Below, piece by piece: positions 8,666 to 15,541 of a DNA stretch of 15,859 nucleotides. Under the pieces are notes generated by a model. The model saw only the letters and a list, made by a program, of their open reading frames with translations. It ran no database searches and had not been told where the DNA came from. Source of the stretch: Deltaproteobacteria bacterium (lineage in GTDB: Bacteria > Myxococcota_A > Polyangia > HGW-17); NCBI GenBank assembly GCA_003249585.1, contig QKIM01000437.1, positions 1 through 15,859 of the forward strand. Reading direction: 5' to 3'. The first letter of the stretch is position 1; each line of letters begins with the position of its first letter. Made by a program: the position numbers and the translations under genes.

Positions 8666-10684
8666 ATGGAAAACAATAATTATAACCAGTCATTAAAAGT
8701 AAGAATTTACAAAAAAGATAGCCACATGGGGCTCGCCTTCCTCCGTGAGGAGACCCTGAGCGACGAGACCGTGAAGATCGGCAAGGGCACCGCGGCTACC
8801 CTGCGCATCGATGACGAGAGCCTCGCCCTCATGCACGCCTTCATCACACGGGAGCCCTCGGGGGAGGTGGTCCTCGCCGACCTCGGTTCCGGGAAGGAGA
8901 CGCTCCTCAACGGACGCTCCGTGCAGCGGTCCGTGCTCAGCGCGGGTGACGAGATCAGCGTCGGTGAATACGTGCTGCTGATCGGTTTCGAGGTCGAGGC
9001 CGTCGCGCCGCTCCCGGCGGAGGTTGGCGCCGAGCCCGCGCTCCTGGTGACCACCTCCGAGAGCGGACACACGGTGAAGAAGTCCGTGCTGCGTGCTCCC
9101 AGGCCGGCCTCGAGAAGGGCCGCCCTGGTGTCCATCGTTGCCGGCGCCGTCCTGATTTTCGCCGCGGCGGCTCTCGGGGTCGCCTCCATTGGGAGCGTGA
9201 ACGAGGAGATGCAGGCCAACGCCGTCATCCGCGATATCGCCAAGGAGCAGGGGCTCTCCGACAAGTTCATCCCCAAGGCCCGTGGCAACGATGGCTTCGC
9301 CATCTCGGCCCTTGCCCTCTTCATCTTCGGATCCTTCGGGATCTTCGGTGGTGCCGCGCTGCTCTTCACCAATTCCCGGCGCAAGGATCGGTTCACCGTG
9401 GGCGAGGATCCGCGGGCGAGCTACTCCATGAACTCCCGGGGGCTCCCGGACACCTGCTTCCCCGTGGCCCGTCTGTATGAGGGCGCCATGCTGGTGCACA
9501 TCCCCGGCTCCATGGACATCAACGTGGTCCGTGAGGGTGGCAAGCGGCTCAAGACCGACCTTGTCGCTTCGGGCGAGGCCGTCGTCGACAGCTCCTTGCC
9601 CAACACCCTCACCTACACCATGCGTCCCGGCGAGCGGGCCCGGGTCTCCCGTGGCGAGGTGAGCTGGGATATCGCGGCCACCAGCGCGTCGAAGCTCTCC
9701 CTCCCCATGGCCCTGCCCCGCGAGCTGTTCCACCTGCAGATGGTCCTGTGGATCGTGGTCATGGCCGGCATGGGTTTCTACTTCGCCCATCTGCAGAAGG
9801 ACGAGCTCTTTGGGGACACCGCGGAGGCGGGGACCCCCGATGTGCCGAACATCTACAAGGCGCCCCAGCTCCTGATCAAGGAGAAGGTGGCTCAGAAAAA
9901 GCCTCAGCCCAAGGACAAGGAGGAGGTGAAGAGCCTGTACAGGCCCAGCAATTCCACGGCCAAAAACACGGTCTCAGTTCCCCGCGATCCCCGCAACACC
10001 AGCTCCGCAGGCAAATCCGGCGGAGGTGAGGGTGCGAACCGGACCGCAGGCCCCGCAGGATCCGGTGTCATGAACGTCTTCGCCTCCCAGCTCTCCACCA
10101 TGACGGCCTCCCTCACGGCCTCCAACACGGTCTTCGGCCAGGAGTCCGAAGACTTCAACGACCTCCTGGGCGATGGCGACCCCGACGGCGAGCAGATCTC
10201 CGACACCTTCGGCGGTCGTGGCGGCCCCGGCGGCGCTCCTACGGGCGGCGGCCTGGGTATCCCCGGCAACGGTGGTCCCGGCTGGGGCGGGATCGACCCC
10301 ACGGGCGGCAAATGGACCCCCGGCGTCTTCAACCACGGCCCCGGCATCACCCGGCGCCCCATCCACACCCGTGACGGCCAGGCCCAGGTCTTTGGCAAGC
10401 TCGACCCCAACGAGGTCCGCCAGGTCATCCGCAGTCACCGCAGCCAGGTCCACCACTGCTACCAGAAGGGCCTCCTTGCCGACAACAGCCTGCGCGGCGT
10501 GATCCGCATCGCCTTCTTCATCACCACCGCGGGCCGCGCCCAGGGGTGCTCCGTCACCGACAATCTGGCCATCCCCACCGTGGGATCCTGCATCTGCGCC
10601 AGCGTGAGCAACTGGAAGTTCCCCCAGCCCCAGGGCGGTCTCGCCCGCATCGCCTACTCCTGGACCCTCTCCCCCGGCAACTGA
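8666..10684 (+). CDS. FHA-domain, three-TM, TonB-like protein with AgmX/PglI C-terminal domain
   Basis: A 672-residue inner-membrane protein. An FHA-like fold spans about 10-108 (VKIGKG, HAFI, VVLADLGSGKETLLNG, AGDEISVGEYVLLIGF). Hydrophobic segments lie at about 152-174, 211-234 and 353-374. With a cytoplasmic FHA domain, the odd number of segments puts the C terminus in the periplasm. A charged Pro/Lys linker (395-425) and Gly-rich stretch (515-560) lead to a terminal domain (about 582-672) with VIRSHRSQVHHCYQKGL, C628, C642, C644 and NWKFPQPQGGLARIAYSWTL. That is the AgmX/PglI C-terminal domain of myxobacterial gliding-related proteins, which is TonB-like in placement. It probably links a cytoplasmic signal or energised inner-membrane complex to an envelope partner; the partner is unknown. 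Residues that normally bind phosphothreonine look replaced: GR to GK at 40, Ser to A54, Asn to K77. It follows the barrel gene and converges on the RCC1 lipoprotein gene with a 53-base gap that shows no hairpin. Confidence 0.87.
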   Translation: MENNNYNQSLKVRIYKKDSHMGLAFLREETLSDETVKIGKGTAATLRIDDESLALMHAFITREPSGEVVLADLGSGKETLLNGRSVQRSVLSAGDEISVGEYVLLIGFEVEAVAPLPAEVGAEPALLVTTSESGHTVKKSVLRAPRPASRRAALVSIVAGAVLIFAAAALGVASIGSVNEEMQANAVIRDIAKEQGLSDKFIPKARGNDGFAISALALFIFGSFGIFGGAALLFTNSRRKDRFTVGEDPRASYSMNSRGLPDTCFPVARLYEGAMLVHIPGSMDINVVREGGKRLKTDLVASGEAVVDSSLPNTLTYTMRPGERARVSRGEVSWDIAATSASKLSLPMALPRELFHLQMVLWIVVMAGMGFYFAHLQKDELFGDTAEAGTPDVPNIYKAPQLLIKEKVAQKKPQPKDKEEVKSLYRPSNSTAKNTVSVPRDPRNTSSAGKSGGGEGANRTAGPAGSGVMNVFASQLSTMTASLTASNTVFGQESEDFNDLLGDGDPDGEQISDTFGGRGGPGGAPTGGGLGIPGNGGPGWGGIDPTGGKWTPGVFNHGPGITRRPIHTRDGQAQVFGKLDPNEVRQVIRSHRSQVHHCYQKGLLADNSLRGVIRIAFFITTAGRAQGCSVTDNLAIPTVGSCICASVSNWKFPQPQGGLARIAYSWTLSPGN

Positions 10685-10737
10685 TCTCTTCGGATCCGCA
10701 CCCCCAGATATTCCATTCAACCATCAGTTTAAGTACA

Positions 10738-13410
10738 TCAGGGGCTGACCGGAGAGGCTATCTCCTGGGGTGTGGTGTAGGTGGAGGTCGTGCTGGAGTT
10801 GATGCCCACAGAGCCGTTGGTGTTGAGCCCGCAGCAGAAGCCGTTGCCCCGGGTGTCGGTCATGCAGGTGAGTCTGCCGCCCGCGTCGACGGAGGCGATG
10901 GCGCGGCCGCTGGGCAGCGCGGAGGTGGATACGGGTGTGGAGCTGTCAGCTGTGGAGCCCCGGCAGAGATAGGCCCCCTCACCCCAGCAGTAGGCCGCGC
11001 CATCGGAGCCCATCGCGCAGGTGTGGGTTCCCCCGGATGAGATGGTCGTGAAGGTCGTTCCGGAGGGCATGTTGACCGCTATGGGGACGTCGGCGTCGCC
11101 CGTACTGCCGTTCCCGAGCTTTCCGAGATCTCCTTCGCCCCAGCACCAGGCCTCGCCCGTGGTCGAGATGGCGCACACGTGGTAGGAACCTGCGGAGATG
11201 GCTACGAAGGCGACGCCGCCGGGCATGGTCACCTGCTGTGGTGTGTTGGCGCTGGTGATCTGGGTGTCACCGATCTGTCCAGAGTCACCCCGCCCCCAGC
11301 ACCAGGCCACGCCCGTGGTGTCCAATGCACACACCGTGTCCACCAGGGCGGAGATCTGCGTGAAGGTGTGCCCTCCCAGGACTGCCACGATTTCGGAGTG
11401 GGTGTTGTTGTCCCCCACGCCGAGCTGCCCGTAGTTGTTATCTCCCCTGCAGAAAGCCGCGCCGGTAACATCAAGGACGCAATAGAAGCCTTCTCCTGCG
11501 GCGATATCCAGCACCGCCTCGCTGGAGGGCAGGGTCCTCAGGGTCGGGTACGCCGTCGGGCTGGACGCGTCGCCCCATTGGTAGAGGGTGTTCGCGGTGG
11601 AGATGGCGAGGGAGGCATCGGTCCCCGTCGCGATCTTGCGGAACGTGACTCCCGCGGTCTGGACCGTGTAGGTGGGTCGAAGGCGGCTGACACTGTAGTT
11701 GTTGTCGGTTCCCAGGCGCCCGTTGGTGTTGAGACCCCAGCAGGCGGCGAGCCCGGTCTCCTCGAGGGCACAGCCGTAGCCGACGCCGGCGCTGATCTGG
11801 GTGATGGAGTGACAGTTGTCGTAGCGGCAGTCGGTGCATGTCAGGCTCGTGCCGTGCCAGAATCCCACAGAGGTGCAGGTCTCGCTCCCCACGCTCCCTT
11901 CACACTCCTCGCCGTAGCCCGCCTGGAGCGTCCCGTCACCGCACCTCCCCTCGGCGGCGCAGTCGGTGAGGTCCTGTTCACAGTTGCCACTGCATGCGAG
12001 GGTCCCGCCATAATAGCCCAGAGACTGGCAGGTCTCTCCTCCCAGGTTGGAGTCGTCACAGGTCTCCCCGTATCCACTCTGGATGGTCCCGTCGCCGCAC
12101 CTCCCCTCGGCGGAACAGTCGGCGAGATCGAAGGTGCATTCGCTCCCGCAGGAGAGCGCGCCGCCGTAGTATCCGAGAGAGAAGCAGCTCTCCCCACCCA
12201 GCTCCGACTGGTCGCACTCCTCGCCGTATCCGGCCTGGATGGCCCCGTCGCCGCACATGCCCTCGGACGCGCAGTCACTCACATCGAAGGAGCAGGCCTG
12301 ATTACACGACAGGGTGCCGCCGTGATATCCCAGGCTCTCGCAGGTGGCCCCGTCGAGATTCGTCCCGTCACACTCTTCACCGTTTGCGTCGTGGACCACC
12401 AAGTCCCCGCAGCGCCCGGCGGCGACGCACGAGGAGAGGTTGAACTGACACTGAGAGGTGCATGACAGGGTGCCGCCATAATATCCGAGGGAGGTACATG
12501 TCGTACCGCCCAGTTGCGTTCCATCGCACTCTTCAGTGCCCGCCTGCAGTTCCCCGTCGCCACACTGCCCCGCCGCTTCACAGGAGGCTATGTTGTAGGT
12601 GCAGTCACTGTTACACCCGAGGGTGCCTCCATAATAGCCCAGGGATTCGCAGGTCGCGCCCCCCAAGGCGCTGCTGTCGCACTCCTCGGTACCAACCTGC
12701 AGTTCGCCGTCCCCGCATGCTCCGCCGAGACAGCCTGAAGCATCGAACTCGCAGGTGGCACTGCAGCTCAGGGAGCCACCCTCATGGTATCCCAGGGATT
12801 CGCAGGTGGCGCCGTTGAGGTTCGTCCCCTCGCACTCCTCGAACCCCTCCTCGATCTCTCCGTTGCCGCAATATCCGAATGTCATGCAGGACTCATAGTT
12901 GAACTCGCAACTGTCCGTGCACCGCAGCTCTCCGCCGTAGTAGCCCTTGGTCTCGCAGGTCTGTCCGTTCAGGTTTTCGCCATCACAGTGCTCGGAACCC
13001 TCCACCACCAGGTTTCCGCAGATCGCTGCGTTCTCGCACTGGGAGAAATCGTAGCGGCAGTCGGTGTTGCAGGTGAGATCACCAGCGCCCAGATTCAGGG
13101 AGATACAGGAGTTCCCTCCCACATTTTCTCCGTCGCACTGTTCGTCACCTTCTACTTGTCCGTTTCCACACTGGCCTGACTGCTGACAGGAGGAGAGTTC
13201 GAACTGGCACTGGTCGGTGCATGCGAGGACACCGCCATTATATCCGAGGGAGGTGCAGGTCTGGGAAGCGAGGTTCCCCTGGTCGCAGTCTTCCCCCACA
13301 TCCACGATCCCGTCCCCGCAGCTGTTGGAGCTGGTGGTCTTTGATTCGCAACCAAGGAGAAGAGGTCCTATAGAGATGATTATGCAGGTGAGAAGGGTTC
13401 CTTGCTTCAT
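10738..13410 (-). CDS. Lipoprotein with ten Cys-rich repeats and a seven-motif RCC1 propeller
   Basis: An 890-residue precursor; the signal peptide ends in LLLGC, lipidated Cys at 21. Residues 31-535 hold ten repeats of about 50 residues, each with six cysteines, of the general form CGDG...EECDG..LGG.TC.SLGYYGG.L.C...C.F....C. This is a variant of the Myxococcus cysteine-rich repeat. Residues 536-890 contain seven RCC1-type motifs (ACWGLNTNGRLG, LYQWGDASS, FCRGDNNYGQLG, WCWGRGDSGQIG, WCWGEGDLGKLG, YCWGEGAYLCRG, FCCGLNTNGSVG), as expected for one seven-bladed propeller. Six of the seven carry a C-x9-C pair across neighbouring strands, consistent with an exported, disulfide-stabilised fold. The ligand is unknown; such proteins usually present binding surfaces outside the cell. 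The start at 13410 is preceded by AAAGGA and fits the signal peptide; an upstream ATG at 13434 has no visible SD. The next gene upstream carries related repeats. Confidence 0.9.
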   Translation of the reverse strand: MKQGTLLTCIIISIGPLLLGCESKTTSSNSCGDGIVDVGEDCDQGNLASQTCTSLGYNGGVLACTDQCQFELSSCQQSGQCGNGQVEGDEQCDGENVGGNSCISLNLGAGDLTCNTDCRYDFSQCENAAICGNLVVEGSEHCDGENLNGQTCETKGYYGGELRCTDSCEFNYESCMTFGYCGNGEIEEGFEECEGTNLNGATCESLGYHEGGSLSCSATCEFDASGCLGGACGDGELQVGTEECDSSALGGATCESLGYYGGTLGCNSDCTYNIASCEAAGQCGDGELQAGTEECDGTQLGGTTCTSLGYYGGTLSCTSQCQFNLSSCVAAGRCGDLVVHDANGEECDGTNLDGATCESLGYHGGTLSCNQACSFDVSDCASEGMCGDGAIQAGYGEECDQSELGGESCFSLGYYGGALSCGSECTFDLADCSAEGRCGDGTIQSGYGETCDDSNLGGETCQSLGYYGGTLACSGNCEQDLTDCAAEGRCGDGTLQAGYGEECEGSVGSETCTSVGFWHGTSLTCTDCRYDNCHSITQISAGVGYGCALEETGLAACWGLNTNGRLGTDNNYSVSRLRPTYTVQTAGVTFRKIATGTDASLAISTANTLYQWGDASSPTAYPTLRTLPSSEAVLDIAAGEGFYCVLDVTGAAFCRGDNNYGQLGVGDNNTHSEIVAVLGGHTFTQISALVDTVCALDTTGVAWCWGRGDSGQIGDTQITSANTPQQVTMPGGVAFVAISAGSYHVCAISTTGEAWCWGEGDLGKLGNGSTGDADVPIAVNMPSGTTFTTISSGGTHTCAMGSDGAAYCWGEGAYLCRGSTADSSTPVSTSALPSGRAIASVDAGGRLTCMTDTRGNGFCCGLNTNGSVGINSSTTSTYTTPQEIASPVSP
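11806..13320 (-). repeat. Ten tandem 138-156 base coding repeats (Cys-rich modules)
   Basis: These repeats encode residues 31-535 of the RCC1 lipoprotein. Module lengths from N to C are 50, 50, 50, 51, 51, 51, 52, 52, 52 and 46 residues. The last three or four modules are the most alike in DNA as well as protein (for example, the stretches near 11930-11965 and 12085-12120 are nearly identical). The first three are the most diverged. Confidence 0.9.
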
Positions 13411-13440
13411 GACTTTTTCCTTTTTGAGGTCCACATGGTA

Positions 13441-13490
13441 CTTGAAAAGGCTTTATGCCAACAATGGCATTGTTGGTACCTGTTTTCAAG
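13441..13490 (-). promoter_or_regulatory. Nested inverted repeat upstream of the RCC1 lipoprotein gene
   Basis: CTTGAAAA (13441-13448) pairs with TTTTCAAG (13483-13490). Between them lies the 19-base palindrome CCAACAATGGCATTGTTGG (13458-13476), nine perfect pairs around one base. An alternative hairpin ATGCCA-ACAA-TGGCAT (13455-13470) competes with it. The element ends 30 bases before the start codon at 13410 and lies about 110 bases beyond the stop of the upstream gene. It could be an operator, a structured mRNA leader or a terminator. No T-run follows on the minus strand, which argues against a standard terminator. The rest of 13411-13599 shows nothing I can assign. Confidence 0.6.
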
Positions 13491-13599
13491 GTTTTCCGAT
13501 TTGTGGAGCACTGGCTTGAAGCAGCATGAAGGACGTGGGTTGCATGGTATGTTGTGGACTGGAGTTGGTCATCCGAGACGCTCAGGGATATTTGGTCAA

Positions 13600-15111
13600 T
13601 CACAGGTTGGGGATACGCACGAGGAGGGTCCGGTTGTTCTGCTGGTCGTGTACGGCCAGGAGGTAGTCCCCCCGAGCATCCTGTACGATCCCCAGAGCGT
13701 GGCAGCCGGGCAGATAGGGTGCCCATTCGACGGTTTTCACAAGCTGGCCCGATGGGTCGTATCGTCTCAGTCCGAGATCTGCTGTGAGCAAATGGTAGTC
13801 ACCGGAGTTGTCGATGTGGGGCTCAATGGTGCCATATGTCAAATCGGGGACATTGATGCACCAGCTTGCACTGGATTCCAGCGAGATCGAACAGAAGTTG
13901 TTGCCCTGGCCGGAGGAATAGAGGATGCGGGTGCCGCCCTCTCTTTTGAGGATTTGATACGGAAAAGCGGGGACTTCACTTTGGATGATGTACTCCACTC
14001 GGTTGAAGGAGGCGTTGAAGACATCAGTGTAGACGTGGTAGGTGCTGTTGATCGACGTTTTGAGCCCAACAGAGTGAACGAGAAGGGAACCCTCCTCCTC
14101 TCGGACGTCTATGATAAACTTCCCATATCCCAGAGCCAGCGAGATCACGGGAGTGCCCTCCGCCGACAGTACATACATCATCTCTTGGGACTGTGAGTAT
14201 TGACCCACGACATACAGTTGCCCGCTTTCGCCACGGTATGCAAGCCGCAGTGGATGGACAGGAAGCTCTTGCCTCCACAGGAGTGTGCCGTCCCGAGTGA
14301 ACTGCACCGCGACACCGATGGTCACGGTTCCGTTTCCCGAAGGCCGGCTGATGGTCCCCAGGCCAGTGAAGCTTCCGTCGTCTTCCGAGTCTATTCGGGT
14401 GATGGTGACGAGGTCGTCGGCCTCGCCCAGAGCCAGGGTCCACATGAGATTCAGATCCGTGTCGAGTCGATCGATACCACCTATGGTCTGGTCCCCTGCA
14501 AGGAGGCCACCTTCCCCATCCGAGTGGATCACTGGAAGTTTGTAGTCTACCGGGAGGGACACGTGACACCCGTTGTAATCCTCCTGGCAGGAGGTGTTGC
14601 AACCTGGAGGTCCTTCAAAATCCCAGACGTCGGTACACTGCTGGGGTACGTTGGTTCCGTCGCAGGACTCGGTGCCCTCGATGATCCCGTTGCCACACCA
14701 CAGGCATTTGTCGATCACGAAGGTGCATCTCGCGTCACAGGAGAGCGCTCCGCCCGAGGAGCCCGGGATCACTGATTCGCAGGTCGCGCCGCCCAGATCG
14801 GTCCCGTCACAGCTCTCCAGCCAGTCGTACTCGAAATACCAGGGCTCCGGTCTGAACAGGACCCCGTCGCCACAGACCTGGCACATGGGATGCGCGTTGC
14901 AGACGCCATCATCACAGCTCCCGTAGAGTTCACAGTATTCCATGGAAGGGGACGGGCCGTCATCGTAGTCATCGTACCAGTCATCGGAGTGGGAGCCCGA
15001 GGTGCTGTGCACGTTGTTGACCCGGGAATCCGGAAAGATCTCGTCGATGCAGCCGGCGGGCAGGAGGGAGCACAGGAGGATTGCCAGAACGAGGAGCGCA
15101 GATTTTTCCAT
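13600..15111 (-). CDS. Lipoprotein with two Cys-rich repeats and a probable beta-propeller
   Basis: A 503-residue precursor with signal peptide and lipobox LPAGC, lipidated Cys at 21. An acidic Asp/Ser/Tyr linker (about 38-56) follows. Cysteine-rich sequence occupies about 60-183, including two modules of the kind in the downstream lipoprotein: CGDG...ESCDGTDLGGATCES...LSCDARCTF...C (80-138) and CGNGIIEGTESCDGTN...C (139-182). From about 190 to the end, repeated strand pairs such as NLMWTLALGEADDLVTI, GTLLWRQELP, GQLYVVGQY and GDYHLLTADLGLRRYDPSGQ suggest a PQQ/WD-like propeller, without a family I can name. SD GGAAGG at 15117-15122 lies five bases before the ATG. By eye the propeller-coding half is less GC-rich than the neighbouring genes. 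It points toward the RCC1 lipoprotein gene 189 bases downstream and may be co-expressed with it. The role is unknown; a surface-exposed location is likely. Confidence 0.85.
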   Translation of the reverse strand: MEKSALLVLAILLCSLLPAGCIDEIFPDSRVNNVHSTSGSHSDDWYDDYDDGPSPSMEYCELYGSCDDGVCNAHPMCQVCGDGVLFRPEPWYFEYDWLESCDGTDLGGATCESVIPGSSGGALSCDARCTFVIDKCLWCGNGIIEGTESCDGTNVPQQCTDVWDFEGPPGCNTSCQEDYNGCHVSLPVDYKLPVIHSDGEGGLLAGDQTIGGIDRLDTDLNLMWTLALGEADDLVTITRIDSEDDGSFTGLGTISRPSGNGTVTIGVAVQFTRDGTLLWRQELPVHPLRLAYRGESGQLYVVGQYSQSQEMMYVLSAEGTPVISLALGYGKFIIDVREEEGSLLVHSVGLKTSINSTYHVYTDVFNASFNRVEYIIQSEVPAFPYQILKREGGTRILYSSGQGNNFCSISLESSASWCINVPDLTYGTIEPHIDNSGDYHLLTADLGLRRYDPSGQLVKTVEWAPYLPGCHALGIVQDARGDYLLAVHDQQNNRTLLVRIPNL

Positions 15112-15139
15112 GGTTGCCTTCCGGGAGAATTATATAATC

Positions 15140-15167
15140 TATATAGCGCAACAATTGATTTGGGCAA
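15140..15167 (-). promoter_or_regulatory. Candidate promoter of the two-repeat lipoprotein gene
   Basis: Reading the minus strand, TTGCCC (15167-15162) and TATATA (15145-15140) are 16 bases apart in an AT-rich gap. This would give a leader of about 20 bases containing the Shine-Dalgarno sequence. A closer TATAAT (15134-15129) also exists, but its start point would fall inside the Shine-Dalgarno. The assignment rests on partial consensus matches only. Confidence 0.35.
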
Positions 15168-15226
15168 GCCTCCTGTTGTTTTTTTATGGAAAGAGTTGGT
15201 TTGTGACCGAGAATCTTTCTGGAAGA

Positions 15227-15538
15227 TTATTCCGGATCGTTCTCCAGAAGGGGGCGGACGGTGTCGAGGATGGTCTCGATGTCGGCCTCGGTCACCTTGG
15301 AGAACCAGATGTTCTGGGGCATGATCATTACGTTGGGGCCTTCCCCGCAGAGCCCCAGGCAGAGGACCCGGGCGACGCGCACCCTGGTCTTGTCCCACCC
15401 GAGCTCCTTCACCCGCCGCTTGAGGGCCTCGCGAATGGCCGGTCCGTGGCCGCCGTCGGCGCAGGATTGGCGGCTCCCCTGGCGGTCGTTGACGCACACC
15501 ATGATCTGACACACATGGGGTCCCGATTGCTGCTGCAT
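15227..15538 (-). CDS. Thioredoxin-like [2Fe-2S] ferredoxin
   Basis: The 103-residue protein has four cysteines spaced C15-x10-C26-x33-C60-x3-C64, which matches the cluster ligands of thioredoxin-fold [2Fe-2S] ferredoxins such as the Aquifex aeolicus protein. Also typical are VCVNDR near the first ligand, CADGGHGPAIREALKRRVKELG-like helix sequence after the second, and LCLGLCGEGPNVMI around the last two. It should be a soluble one-electron carrier in the cytoplasm; its redox partner is not evident here. The full family length is present. SD GGGAGG (15546-15551) lies inside the 3' end of the upstream SUI1 gene, and only three bases separate that stop from this ATG, so the two genes are almost certainly co-transcribed and translationally coupled. 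A weak AATCTT/AAGATT hairpin overlaps the stop codon but has no T-run. Confidence 0.88.
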   Translation of the reverse strand: MQQQSGPHVCQIMVCVNDRQGSRQSCADGGHGPAIREALKRRVKELGWDKTRVRVARVLCLGLCGEGPNVMIMPQNIWFSKVTEADIETILDTVRPLLENDPE

Positions 15539-15541
15539 GGC

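Noticed and set aside
8693..9790. Long minus-strand open frame opposite the FHA gene
   Set aside because: It is rich in Gly/His/Glu/Asp without hydrophobic structure, and lies wholly opposite a well-supported gene.
11179..12465. Long open frame on the plus strand across the Cys-rich repeats
   Set aside because: It is antisense to the RCC1 lipoprotein gene, and its internal periodicity is inherited from those coding repeats.
11806..13320. CRISPR-like periodic repeats
   Set aside because: The period is 138-156 bases, the units diverge, and they keep one reading frame with conserved cysteines.
15129..15134. Perfect TATAAT on the minus strand as the -10 of the two-repeat lipoprotein gene
   Set aside because: The start point would fall within the Shine-Dalgarno, and no -35 lies 16-18 bases upstream; the TATATA slightly further up fits better.
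15212..15228. AATCTT/AAGATT hairpin as a terminator of the ferredoxin gene
   Set aside because: The stem is short and AT-rich, overlaps the stop codon, and no T-run follows on the minus strand.
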